Positions 47,004 through 55,326 of a DNA stretch of 55,326 nt are shown in pieces. The translations under genes and the position numbers were made by a program. Each line of letters opens with the position of its first letter. Position 1 is the stretch's first letter. The DNA is taken from NCBI GenBank assembly GCA_037968895.1, contig JBBKWJ010000183.1, forward strand, positions 1 to 55,326, written 5' to 3'. Source of the DNA: JBBKWJ01 sp037968895 (GTDB lineage: Bacteria > Actinomycetota > Acidimicrobiia > Acidimicrobiales > SZUA-35). Under the pieces are notes generated by a model. The model was not told the origin of the DNA. It saw only the letters and a program-made list of their open reading frames with translations, and searched no databases.

Positions 47004-47795
47004 ATGGAGAGATACGACCAATACCCGGGACTTAAGATCGACATGCCAGAGCCTGGCATCTTGCGGATCATCCTCGACACGCCAGGCAAACTCAACGCGG
47101 TCGACGCTCAAAAGCACCACGACCTTGCCCACGTCTGGCGAACCGTCGACGACGATCCAGACACCAGAGTCGTTGTCATCCACGGGGCCAACGGCGCCTT
47201 CTCCGCCGGCGGCGACATGGCGATGATCCACGACATCATGGACGACGCGGCCTTCCGGGCTCAGGCGCTCCGTGAGGCTCGAGACATCGTCTACAACATG
47301 ATCAACTGCTCGAAGCCAATTGTGTCGGCCATCGAACGGGTAGCCGTCGGTGCCGGTATCGCCACCGCTCTTATGGCCGATATCTCGGTGGTCGGACGAT
47401 CGGCGAAGCTCATCGATGGCCATACAAAGCTCGGTGTTGCTGCTGGCGACCATGCGGTCGCGATCTGGCCACTCCTTATCGGAATGGCGAAAGCGAAATA
47501 TTACTTGCTGACATGCGAACCGATGACAGGCGAAGAAGCCGAGCGAATGGGTCTCGTGTCGCTCTGTGTCGACGATGATCAGGTGATCGACAAGGCCTTC
47601 GAGGTCGCCAGAACGCTCAACAACGGTGCTCAGCAAGCCATCCAATGGACCAAGCTCTCGCTGAACAGCTGGATCCGCCAAGCCGGACCCGCATTCGATG
47701 CATCAGTGGCGCTCGAGATGCTCGGCTTTGCGGGCGAAGACGTTCGTGAGGGCGTTGCCGCGATCGAAGAGAAACGCCCAGCCAACTTCGCGTAA
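47004..47795 (+). CDS. Enoyl-CoA hydratase/isomerase family protein
   Basis: A 263-residue crotonase-fold protein. The first oxyanion-hole motif is GAFSAGGDM, the second is VAVGAGIATALMADI. The catalytic glutamates of enoyl-CoA hydratase are not at their usual places; the region reads GHTKLGVAAGDHAV, so the reaction could be other than hydration. ATG 47004 follows the protease gene closely. It probably acts on an acyl-CoA, but it is far from the other acyl-CoA genes. Confidence 0.87.
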   Translation: MERYDQYPGLKIDMPEPGILRIILDTPGKLNAVDAQKHHDLAHVWRTVDDDPDTRVVVIHGANGAFSAGGDMAMIHDIMDDAAFRAQALREARDIVYNMINCSKPIVSAIERVAVGAGIATALMADISVVGRSAKLIDGHTKLGVAAGDHAVAIWPLLIGMAKAKYYLLTCEPMTGEEAERMGLVSLCVDDDQVIDKAFEVARTLNNGAQQAIQWTKLSLNSWIRQAGPAFDASVALEMLGFAGEDVREGVAAIEEKRPANFA

Positions 47796-47888
47796 TCTCG
47801 GTCCCGCATGGTGAGCCCTAGCGGACCTCGGTGAGGTGATAGCTTTCGCCGGTTCGCCTGATCGCGGTCTTTGAAGAACGGCTACCTC

Positions 47889-48980
47889 GTGACAACATCA
47901 ACAACCATTCTTTTGGTACTTGGCGTGGTGTGTCTTGTGATCGGGGCCGAGCTCCTCGTTAGAGGAGCCGCGGCCATCGCGACTCGACTCGGCATACAGC
48001 CCGTCGTCGTTGGTCTGACCGTCGTGGCGTTCGGGACGAGCGCTCCCGAACTGGTGGTGAGCCTTGGAGCCGCTATCGCAGGAAATACTGATGTTGCCTT
48101 TGGCAATGTGGCCGGCAGCAACATTGTCAACATCCTGCTCATTCTGGGCGCGTCCGCCGCTGTCGGTGGCCTCGCCGTGTCGCAGCGAATCGTACAGATC
48201 GACGTGCCAATCCTCATCGGGGTCACCATCGCGGTGTTTGTCATGGCGCTCGACAACCGCATTGGACGGATCGACGGCACCTTTCTCTTCGCTGGGGTCC
48301 TGGCATACACCGGTTGGCTCGTCCGGGCCTCTCGTCGCGAAACGGCACCCGTCCTGCAGCAGTACGAGGATGCGATCGAAGCAGTTGAAGGCGCCGCGAC
48401 CTCCCAATCGATCGTGGCGCAACTTGGATACGTCGTCGGTGGGATCGTCATCCTGATCGTCGGGTCGCAGCTGTTGGTTTCGTCGGCGATTGACATCGCA
48501 GCAGCGCTCGGCGTCTCAGACCTCGTGATCGGGCTCACTGTTGTCGCCGTTGGCACCTCTCTGCCCGAGCTCGCAACCTCGATCATGGCTGCGGTCCGGG
48601 GTCAACGCGACATCGCTATCGGCAATGTGATCGGCTCCAATCTGTTCAACCTGCTCTGCGTTTTGGGCGTGACTGGGCTCGTATCGCCGACCGGGGTGAG
48701 CGTGACCGGTGCGTCGCTCGGCCTCGACCTTCCGGTGATGCTTCTCGCTGCGGTCGTGCTCTTGCCAGTCTTCTGGAATGGTTTCGAGGTGACCCGTCGG
48801 GACGGGTTCGTGCTGATGGCGTTCTACCTCCTCTACGTGACGTACCTCGTTCTTGACGCAAGCAACAGGAGCGCCGCCAGGTATGTCGGGCCCGTGGCTG
48901 CTGTCGCCTCGCTTGGTGCCCTCGTGGCTTTCGGTATCGGCGGCTATCGGAGTTGGCGGCGCCGATCTGTTGGGCCCTAG
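47889..48980 (+). CDS. Calcium/cation antiporter, CaCA family (YrbG-like)
   Basis: A 363-residue membrane protein with about ten spans in two inverted halves. The alpha repeats are AFGTSAPELVVSLGAAIAGN with FGNVAGSNIVNI, and AVGTSLPELATSIMAAVRGQ with IGNVIGSNLFNL. They carry the acidic and Asn residues that bind Na+ or Ca2+. GTG 47889 is chosen; TTG 47871 is in frame. It converges with corA: CTAG at 48977-48980 contains both stop codons. Confidence 0.92.
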   Translation: MTTSTTILLVLGVVCLVIGAELLVRGAAAIATRLGIQPVVVGLTVVAFGTSAPELVVSLGAAIAGNTDVAFGNVAGSNIVNILLILGASAAVGGLAVSQRIVQIDVPILIGVTIAVFVMALDNRIGRIDGTFLFAGVLAYTGWLVRASRRETAPVLQQYEDAIEAVEGAATSQSIVAQLGYVVGGIVILIVGSQLLVSSAIDIAAALGVSDLVIGLTVVAVGTSLPELATSIMAAVRGQRDIAIGNVIGSNLFNLLCVLGVTGLVSPTGVSVTGASLGLDLPVMLLAAVVLLPVFWNGFEVTRRDGFVLMAFYLLYVTYLVLDASNRSAARYVGPVAAVASLGALVAFGIGGYRSWRRRSVGP

Positions 48981-50110
48981 CCGGCCTTTTCCTCGTTCGC
49001 CTTCTCATCCCGCCTCGACTTCGCCGAGCTCACCGGGAGCGTAGAGATAGCGAACACGGCGCTCGCTACTTGAGCGGGTGCTCGGGCAGCCTCGGCCAGC
49101 CCCCGACCAAGCGCCTCGCCTGCGGCCCGACCGGAGGGTCGTCGTACCCAGCCCTGGCTGACAAAGACGCCGAGCGAAAGGGCGACCATGAGGGCCATCG
49201 CGATGGTTACCGCAATCCATCCCCAGCTATGCCCGATTGTGGGGAGGTTCTCATGGTTCATGCCGAAGAATCCGACCACAAGCGAGAGGGGAAGAAGGAT
49301 TGCGGCGTAGATCGTGAGCACCCGCGACACTTCAGTTGCGAGTCGAGCCTCAGCCCCTCGATAGGAGTCGACAGCCTCGCTCATCAATGAACGAGCAGCA
49401 TCAAGCCCGTAGGCCGTTCGTGACGCGACGTCGAACACATCGGAGAAGCGCCGGCGAGCAGCGCGACTGAGCAGCTCGGAATCAGCGGACCGGATGAGGT
49501 CCAACGCTTCGCGCTGGGGCAGCACAATGCGCCGGATTGCCGCGAGATCGGCTCGTACGGCTGCGACATCGTGGAGCAACTGGCGGTCGGCGACAAGCGC
49601 TCGGTTGACCAGCTCATCGGCTCGTTCGTCGAATGCGTCGACGACGGCCAAGAGACGCCGGGTTACGCCGTCGGCGAGTCGTGCTGCCACTTCAGCTGCT
49701 CCTCCCGAGGCGAGTTCGGGGTGTTGGCGAATGCTGGCCTGAAGCGCCTCGATTGCTCGTGAGGAACCACCATGGACCGTGATCAGATCGGTTGGCATGA
49801 TGAAGCAGTCGAGTTCGTAGGTGGACAGCCGATCGCCATCGCGCAGCCCGTGCAAGACGAGGGCCAAGTGGTTGCCAAAGTCGTCGAATTTTGGCGCATC
49901 GACTTCGAAGAATGCATCGTGCAACGCGATCGGATCGATGCGGAACGAGTTGAGGATCACGGGTGGCTCTGCCAGCCGCTCGGCGTCGACGCTGATGTCG
50001 ATCCAATGCCAGCCATCGCGTAATTGATCGAGGTGGTCGACGTCGCTCACTATTCCGGCCGCATTGACGTGCATGATGGTGATGGTCACGGCGTCATTCT
50101 GCCATGGCAT
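48977..50110 (-). CDS. CorA-type Mg2+/divalent cation transporter with long tail
   Basis: A 377-residue CorA family channel. The large cytoplasmic funnel domain is followed by two spans and the signature GFFGMNHENLP (GMN at residues 283-285). After the second span (AVTIAMALMVALSLGVFVS) there are about 57 more residues, rich in Arg, Ala and Glu. In typical CorA the protein ends a few residues after this span, so the tail is unusual. The start ATG is at 50108-50110. Confidence 0.9.
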   Translation of the reverse strand: MPWQNDAVTITIMHVNAAGIVSDVDHLDQLRDGWHWIDISVDAERLAEPPVILNSFRIDPIALHDAFFEVDAPKFDDFGNHLALVLHGLRDGDRLSTYELDCFIMPTDLITVHGGSSRAIEALQASIRQHPELASGGAAEVAARLADGVTRRLLAVVDAFDERADELVNRALVADRQLLHDVAAVRADLAAIRRIVLPQREALDLIRSADSELLSRAARRRFSDVFDVASRTAYGLDAARSLMSEAVDSYRGAEARLATEVSRVLTIYAAILLPLSLVVGFFGMNHENLPTIGHSWGWIAVTIAMALMVALSLGVFVSQGWVRRPSGRAAGEALGRGLAEAARAPAQVASAVFAISTLPVSSAKSRRDEKANEEKAG

Positions 50111-50223
50111 CGTCCTCTGAGGTCGTTGATTCGAGATGGCTCAGGCCGATAGGGGTTGGTGTTGCAAACGACAGGGAAATCGCAGCGTCTCGTCGGGGGC
50201 GATGAATTCTGTGGGGTGCTCCC

Positions 50224-51987
50224 TTGAGCACTGACGAGCTTCTGGTCATTTTCGCGCTCGTTGCGATGATCGGAACGCTCCTGGCTCGACGCGCCTCGCC
50301 GACCGTTGCGGTAGTTGGGGCCCTTCTTGGCCTTTACCTGACTGGTGTCGTCGATGCCGCGACCACATTTAGCGGGTTCTCGAACCGGGCTCCGATCACC
50401 ATTGCTGCGCTGTACGTCGTCGCCGGAGGCGTTGACCGCTCCGGCGCTCTGTCGGCCCCGTTGCGGCGCGTGCTCGATGCCTCAACTGTTCGAAGTGGTG
50501 TAGCCAGGCTCGGGCTTTGCACGGCGCTGCTCTCGACCGTCGTTGCCAATACCCCAGTTGTGGCCATGCTGATCTCGCCGGTTCGCCGTTGGGCCGACCG
50601 TCGGGGCGTCGCGGCCTCGAAAATACTGATTCCGCTGTCGTACGCAACGATTGTTGGCGGCATGGTCACCGTAATCGGAACGTCGACTAACCTCATCGCC
50701 TCCGGTTTGATTGACGCTGAGGGAGGCGAGCCATTCGGCTTCTTTGAGCCGGCACGAATCGGCACGCTTGTTGCGGCTGCGGCGCTCGTAGTGATTGTGG
50801 CTGTCGGTCCTCGCCTGATGCCCGATCGCGGCGGCATCGACGATGGAAGTGTCGTCAGCCCCTTCACCGTGTCACTCGTTGTCGAGCCTGGGGGAGCGCT
50901 CGACGGGGTCAGCATCGCCCAGGGCGGACTTCGCAACTTGCCGTCAGTATTTCTGGCCGGTGTGCAACGGGGCTCAGAAATTGTGGCGCCAGTGAGTCCG
51001 GACTTCGTGCTTCACGCCGAAGACGAGTTGACGTTCGCCGGTCAGGTCACCAATGTCGTCGACCTTGACCGGCTCGCTGGCCTGCGACTTGCTGAAGAGA
51101 AACATGTTGTTGCCCTTGAGGACCGTTCGCACGCTTGGTTCGAAGCCGTGCTCGGGGCGACATCTCCGCTCGTTGGTCACACGATCAAACAAGCAGACTT
51201 TCGTCGTAGCTATCAGGCCGCAGTTGTCGGCCTCCATCGCGGCGACCAAATTGTCGACGCCAAGCTTGGCGAGGTGCGTCTCCAGGTCGGAGATTCGTTA
51301 CTTCTCGTCGCCGACACCGGGTTTCGGGAACGGTGGAAACGCAGGGGCGATTTCTTGCTTATCCACCGTAGAAGTGAGCCTCCACCGTCGGTCCAGACAA
51401 AAGGCCTCACAGCGATATTAGTTCTCGCGGTTGTTGCCCTGTTGCCTATGTTTGGCATTGTCGATGTGCTGAAGTCGGCCGTGATTGGCGCGATAGCTAC
51501 GGTGATCACGGGTGTCTTGACGCCCCGGCAGGCCAGAGAAGCGATCGATATTGATGTCGTAATCATGATCGCAGCTGCGATTGGTCTAGGGGCGACGGTC
51601 GAACAATCGGGCCTCGCGGCGAGGATTGGGACTCAGGTTGCAGAACTTTTTGGCGGCGGGGGCATCTGGTTCGCCGCCTTTGGAATCGTTCTCGTCACGA
51701 TCGTCTTGACCGAGATGATTACGAACGCAGGGGCCGTCGCCCTCATGATCCCAGTTGGGCTAAATGTGGCCGAGTCTGTTGGTGGTAACCAGCGGATTTT
51801 CGCCCTCGGCGTTGCCATCGCGGCTTCCGCGTCGTTCTTGTCGCCAATTGGGTATCAGACAAATACTATGGTCTTCGCACCTGGCCGCTACCGGCCTACC
51901 GACTACCTCAGACTCGGCATTCCGCTCACCATTCTGGTGCTAGGAATCGTCCCACTATGCATGACCCTTGGCCGTGGATTGTGGTAA
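50224..51987 (+). CDS. SLC13/DASS-type transporter with central TrkA-C domains
   Basis: A 587-residue membrane protein. Two membrane halves carry the paired motifs VVANTPVVAMLISPV and VIGTSTNLIASGL in the first, and MITNAGAVALMIPVG and IGYQTNTMVFAPGRYR in the second. Between them, residues 215-390, are two RCK_C (TrkA-C) regulatory domains (FVLHAEDELTFAG, LQVGDSLLLVAD). The family imports sulfate, phosphate, dicarboxylates or other anions. The start is TTG 50224 with a weak ribosome binding site. It stands alone before the str operon. Confidence 0.88.
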   Translation: MSTDELLVIFALVAMIGTLLARRASPTVAVVGALLGLYLTGVVDAATTFSGFSNRAPITIAALYVVAGGVDRSGALSAPLRRVLDASTVRSGVARLGLCTALLSTVVANTPVVAMLISPVRRWADRRGVAASKILIPLSYATIVGGMVTVIGTSTNLIASGLIDAEGGEPFGFFEPARIGTLVAAAALVVIVAVGPRLMPDRGGIDDGSVVSPFTVSLVVEPGGALDGVSIAQGGLRNLPSVFLAGVQRGSEIVAPVSPDFVLHAEDELTFAGQVTNVVDLDRLAGLRLAEEKHVVALEDRSHAWFEAVLGATSPLVGHTIKQADFRRSYQAAVVGLHRGDQIVDAKLGEVRLQVGDSLLLVADTGFRERWKRRGDFLLIHRRSEPPPSVQTKGLTAILVLAVVALLPMFGIVDVLKSAVIGAIATVITGVLTPRQAREAIDIDVVIMIAAAIGLGATVEQSGLAARIGTQVAELFGGGGIWFAAFGIVLVTIVLTEMITNAGAVALMIPVGLNVAESVGGNQRIFALGVAIAASASFLSPIGYQTNTMVFAPGRYRPTDYLRLGIPLTILVLGIVPLCMTLGRGLW

Positions 51988-52094
51988 GCCCCGCCGCGTC
52001 GTTGTGATCCAACGGGTGCGGCCGTAGGCTTGCAGGCTGGTATGCGCGCCGGTCGGCTCGTGTTCTCAAGCTCCAGCACTTAGAAGGTTTTCTC

Positions 52095-52463
52095 GTGCCC
52101 ACAATGCAGCAGTTGGTCCGCAAGGGCCGTCAGTCCAAGCCGAAGAAGGGGAAGACCCCGGCACTCGTCGGTTCTCCCCAGCGTCGCGGTGTTTGCACCC
52201 GCGTCTATACCGCTACGCCCAAGAAGCCGAACTCGGCCCTTCGTAAGGTCGCCCGTGTGCGTCTGACGAGCGGCATCGAGGTCACGGCCTACATTCCTGG
52301 CGAGGGTCACAACCTCCAGGAGCACTCCATCGTGCTTGTTCGCGGTGGTCGTGTGAAGGACCTTCCTGGTGTCCGTTACAAGGTCATCCGGGGCACTCTC
52401 GATACCGCCGGTGTGCGTGAGCGCAAGCAGGCACGAAGCCGCTACGGCGTGAAGAAGGGTTAA
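52095..52463 (+). CDS. rpsL: 30S ribosomal protein S12
   Basis: A 122-residue S12 of normal size. TPKKPNSALRK keeps Lys43 and GRVKDLPGV keeps Lys88, the residues altered in streptomycin-resistant mutants. GTG 52095 has AGAAGG seven bases upstream. It opens the str operon and is followed by rpsG after five bases. Confidence 0.97.
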   Translation: MPTMQQLVRKGRQSKPKKGKTPALVGSPQRRGVCTRVYTATPKKPNSALRKVARVRLTSGIEVTAYIPGEGHNLQEHSIVLVRGGRVKDLPGVRYKVIRGTLDTAGVRERKQARSRYGVKKG

Positions 52464-52468
52464 GAAGC

Positions 52469-52939
52469 ATGCCACGTAAGGGTCCAGCCCCCCGCCGAGA
52501 TCTCGAACCAGATCCGGTATACCAATCAGTTCTCGTCACCCAGATCGTCAACCGGGTCTTGCTTGATGGCAAGAAGACCACGGCCGAACGTATCGTCTAC
52601 GGTGCGCTCGAAGTTGTCGGCGAAAAGACGGGTGGCGATCCTGTCGCAACCCTGAAGCGGGCAATCGATAACACCAAGCCACAGCTTGAGGTCCGCTCGC
52701 GCCGTGTCGGTGGCGCCACCTACCAGGTCCCCGTCGAGGTTCGTCCCCGCCGGGCCACCACCCTCGCCGTTCGTTGGGTTGTCACCCACTCCCGTTCACG
52801 ACGTGAGCGCACCATGGCCGAGCGTTTGGCCAACGAGATCCTCGATGCCTCAAACGGCATCGGCGCTTCCGCGAAGAAGCGTGAAGACCTCCATAAGATG
52901 GCCGAGTCAAACAAGGCCTTCGCTCACTACCGCTGGTAG
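52469..52939 (+). CDS. rpsG: 30S ribosomal protein S7
   Basis: A 156-residue S7, recognised by MPRKGPAPRR, VLLDGKKTTAERIVYGAL, GGATYQVPVEVRPRR and KREDLHKMAESNKAFAHYRW. It starts assembly of the 30S head and can regulate its own operon in some bacteria. It is followed by a 123-base gap with a large hairpin before fusA. Confidence 0.97.
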   Translation: MPRKGPAPRRDLEPDPVYQSVLVTQIVNRVLLDGKKTTAERIVYGALEVVGEKTGGDPVATLKRAIDNTKPQLEVRSRRVGGATYQVPVEVRPRRATTLAVRWVVTHSRSRRERTMAERLANEILDASNGIGASAKKREDLHKMAESNKAFAHYRW

Positions 52940-52950
52940 CGAGCTCTTTT

Positions 52951-53008
52951 CCCACCGACGCTCACCGCCACGTTCGCCTTTTGGCCAGCGTGGCCCGGGG
53001 TCGGTGGG
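52951..53008 (+). promoter_or_regulatory. Nested hairpin between rpsG and fusA
   Basis: Three nested stems are visible: CCCACCGAC/GTCGGTGGG (52951-52959/53000-53008), GCCACG/CGTGGC (52967-52972/52989-52994) and GCC-TTTT-GGC (52976-52985). CTTTCC follows. It may be a terminator, an attenuator or a protein-binding leader controlling fusA-tuf. Confidence 0.6.
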
Positions 53009-53062
53009 CTTTCCACTTCTTAACACGTACTGCAACGCTGAAATCCCAGTTTGAGGACTGAC

Positions 53063-55162
53063 ATGTCTGCGCGACTCTTCCCCCTAGACAAATACCGAAA
53101 TATCGGCATCATGGCTCACATTGATGCTGGCAAGACCACCACTACCGAGCGCATCCTTTTCTACACCGGTAAGAACTACAAAATCGGTGAAGTTCACGAT
53201 GGCGGCGCCACCATGGACTGGATGGAGCAGGAGCAGGAGCGTGGCATCACGATCACCTCTGCTGCGACCACTTGTGAGTGGGACGGTCACCGCATCAACA
53301 TCATCGATACTCCTGGTCACGTCGACTTCACTGTCGAGGTCGAGCGTTCGCTTCGCGTGCTCGACGGCACCGTCGCGGTGTTCGACGGAGTGGCTGGCGT
53401 TGAGCCCCAGACCGAAACGGTGTGGCGTCAGGCCGACCGCTACAAGGTCCCCCGCATGTGCTTTATCAACAAGCTTGACCGCACAGGCGCCGACTTCTAC
53501 TTCTGCCTCGACACGATCCAGGAGCGCCTGACCGACAAGGTTGCAGTCGTCCAGCTTCCCATCGGCATCGAAGCCGATTTCGCTGGCGTCGTTGACCTGG
53601 TTGAGATGAACGCCAAGGTTTGGTCACTATCGGTAGATGAGACCGACCTCGGTGCAACTTACGAAACTGTCGAGATCCCCGCCGAATACACCGAGATCGC
53701 GGCGAAGTACCGTGAGCTGCTCATGGATGCCGTCGCCAATACAGACGACGATCTCATGATGGCCTACCTTGAAGGCGAAGAGATCCCCGTCGCTGATCTC
53801 AAGAAGGCGCTGCGCAAGGCGACCATCGCAAACAAGCTTGTGCCGATATTGTGCGGAACCGCATTCAAGAACAAGGGCGTTCAGCCGTTGCTTGACGCAG
53901 TCATCGCCTACCTTCCGTCGCCGGTCGATCTCCCTCCGGTTGAGGGCGTCACCTACAAGGGCGAAAACCCAGCGACCCGCGAGCCACGCGACGACGAGTC
54001 ATTCTCGGCTTTGGCCTTCAAGATCATGTCGGCCCCACAGGTTGGCAAGCTTGCCTACTTCCGGGTCTACTCCGGCACGCTCTCCAAGGGCGACCAGGTC
54101 CTCAACACCCGCACGGGTAACAAGGAACGCCTCGGTCGTCTTCTCGAGATGCACGCCGACAAGCAGCAAGACCGTGACATCGCTATGACTGGCGACATCA
54201 TGGCCGCGATTGGCATGAAGAACGTTCGAACCGGTGACACCCTCACCGACGACAAGAACGCGATCATCCTCGAGTCCCTCGACTTCCCAGACCCAGTGAT
54301 CGACGTCGCTGTCGAGCCAAAGACCAAGGCCGACCAAGACAAGATGGCCAAGGCCCTCATGTCGCTGTCAGAAGAAGACCCAACCTTCACGGTCAAGACC
54401 GACGAAGACACTGGCCAAACCATCATCGCCGGTATGGGCGAGCTCCACCTCGAGGTGCTCGTCGACCGCATGCTTCGCGAGTTCAGTGTCGACGCAACCG
54501 TCGGCAAGCCGCAGGTTGCGTACCGTGAGACGATCACCGAGACGGTCGAGAAGGACAGCTACACCCACAAGAAGCAAACGGGTGGCTCTGGCCAATACGC
54601 CGAAGTAACCATCATGATGGAACCAAGCGGTCCCGGTGGCGGTTACGAGTTTGTCGACAAGATCACCGGTGGTCGTATTCCGAAGGAATACATTCCTTCG
54701 GTCGACGCAGGTGCCCGAGATGCGCTCACCGCTGGTGTGCTCGCCGGCTACCCAATGGTTGACGTACGAGTCACACTTCTCGACGGCAAATACCACGACG
54801 TCGACTCGTCAGAAATGGCGTTCAAGATCGCTGGCAACATGGCGTTCAAGCAGGTTGCGCGTAAAGCGAAGCCCGTCCTCCTCGAGCCAGTCATGGCCGT
54901 CGAGGTTGTTACCCCAGAAGACCACATGGGTGATGTCATCGGTGACCTCAACTCCCGTCGCGGACGCGTCGGACAGACTGAGGCCCGAGGGCTCAACAAG
55001 GTCGTTACGGCTCAGGTTCCTCTTTCGGAGATGTTCGGTTACTCAACCGATCTCCGCTCGAAGACCAAGGGCCGAGCAACCTTCTCCATGCAGTTCGATA
55101 GTTACCAGAAGACTCCCGGCAACGTGCAGGAAGAAATCGTGCGCCGCATCCGGGGCGAGTGA
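53063..55162 (+). CDS. fusA: Elongation factor G
   Basis: A 699-residue EF-G. It has G1 AHIDAGKTTTTERI, G2 ERGITITSAAT, G3 DTPGHVDF and G4 NKLDRTGAD. The C-terminal domains end in LRSKTKGRATFSMQFDSYQ. It drives translocation and, with RRF, ribosome recycling. ATG 53063 (MSARLFPLDKYRNIG) has GAGGA upstream; TTG 53051 would add four residues. It is 59 bases before tuf. Confidence 0.97.
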   Translation: MSARLFPLDKYRNIGIMAHIDAGKTTTTERILFYTGKNYKIGEVHDGGATMDWMEQEQERGITITSAATTCEWDGHRINIIDTPGHVDFTVEVERSLRVLDGTVAVFDGVAGVEPQTETVWRQADRYKVPRMCFINKLDRTGADFYFCLDTIQERLTDKVAVVQLPIGIEADFAGVVDLVEMNAKVWSLSVDETDLGATYETVEIPAEYTEIAAKYRELLMDAVANTDDDLMMAYLEGEEIPVADLKKALRKATIANKLVPILCGTAFKNKGVQPLLDAVIAYLPSPVDLPPVEGVTYKGENPATREPRDDESFSALAFKIMSAPQVGKLAYFRVYSGTLSKGDQVLNTRTGNKERLGRLLEMHADKQQDRDIAMTGDIMAAIGMKNVRTGDTLTDDKNAIILESLDFPDPVIDVAVEPKTKADQDKMAKALMSLSEEDPTFTVKTDEDTGQTIIAGMGELHLEVLVDRMLREFSVDATVGKPQVAYRETITETVEKDSYTHKKQTGGSGQYAEVTIMMEPSGPGGGYEFVDKITGGRIPKEYIPSVDAGARDALTAGVLAGYPMVDVRVTLLDGKYHDVDSSEMAFKIAGNMAFKQVARKAKPVLLEPVMAVEVVTPEDHMGDVIGDLNSRRGRVGQTEARGLNKVVTAQVPLSEMFGYSTDLRSKTKGRATFSMQFDSYQKTPGNVQEEIVRRIRGE

Positions 55163-55221
55163 GAAAAAGTAGTTGTAACCCGAGAACAGCTCGTTCCGGA
55201 AGATTTTAAGGAGAAGCCACG

Positions 55222-55326
55222 ATGGCGAAAGCAAAGTTTGAGCGGAATAAGCCCCACGTGAATGTGGGGACCATGGGTCATATTGATCATGGTAAGACCA
55301 CGTTGACGGCTGCGATTACGAAGGTG
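55222..55326 (+). CDS. tuf: Elongation factor Tu, 5' end only
   Basis: The first 35 codons of EF-Tu, from MAKAKFERNKPHVNVGTMGH through the P-loop H-G-K-T-T-L. The gene runs off the window. AAGGAG at 55208-55213 is the ribosome binding site. Codons are GTG, GGT, ATT, TTG and ACG rather than the GTC, GGC, ATC and CTC used in fusA. The same style marks the tuf fragment at 1-120. Confidence 0.97.
   Translation, partial: MAKAKFERNKPHVNVGTMGHIDHGKTTLTAAITKV

Overview
The window looks like chromosomal DNA of a heterotrophic actinobacterium, most likely class Acidimicrobiia. This is inference. The evidence is the gene order tRNA-Trp, secE, nusG, rplK, rplA, rplJ, rplL, rpoB, rpoC, the moderately high GC with C-ending codons, actinobacterial-style ribosomal proteins, a PucR regulator, a form II CO-dehydrogenase-like operon and a DUF2510 miniprotein. 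No phage, insertion sequence, CRISPR array or rRNA was seen. Both ends lie inside elongation factor Tu genes: the 3' end of one tuf opens the window and the 5' end of another closes it.

Layout. (1) 1-5377: tuf end, an ECF sigma/anti-sigma pair, tRNA-Trp, secE-nusG and rplKAJL with structured leaders and a strong terminator. (2) 5439-13270: rpoB-rpoC with a candidate promoter and a terminator. RpoC has lost all four cysteines of its second zinc site. (3) 13381-18382: a form II coxSLM operon, a secreted cyclase and a small DUF2510 protein. (4) 18464-35286: a catabolic island with a thioesterase, a MaoC hydratase, a GntR regulator, an acyl-CoA dehydrogenase, two glutamine-synthetase-like ligases, a PucR regulator, a P450 with its ferredoxin, a branched-chain-type ABC importer, an SDR and an N-formylglutamate amidohydrolase-like enzyme. 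The same palindromic half-site occurs beside gntR and in front of the importer, which suggests one regulon. (5) 35432-40114: a lipoprotein and a MacB-like ABC export system. (6) 40144-51987: housekeeping and accessory genes, including TrmL, a CbxX-type AAA protein, an alkyltransferase, a MoxR/VWA pair, a CAAX protease, a crotonase, and CaCA, CorA and SLC13 transporters. (7) 52095-end: the str operon rpsL, rpsG, fusA, tuf.

The most striking observation is at 42862-43938. Two apparently separate reading frames are in the same frame and are divided only by one TGA. Read through, they give one two-domain AhpD/CMD-like protein in which the TGA falls exactly on the second active-site cysteine of the CxxCxxxH motif (C-F-Y-U-T-S-S-H). 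A hairpin that could be a bacterial SECIS element follows directly. This is best explained as a selenoprotein that ordinary gene calling would split in two.

Other points of interest are the shared GntR operator, three abutting perfect inverted repeats in the convergent gap at 23774-23939, the RpoC zinc-site loss, and a lower-GC SDR/ligase/amidohydrolase block that may be transferred. All calls are from reading the sequence; no database search was run.
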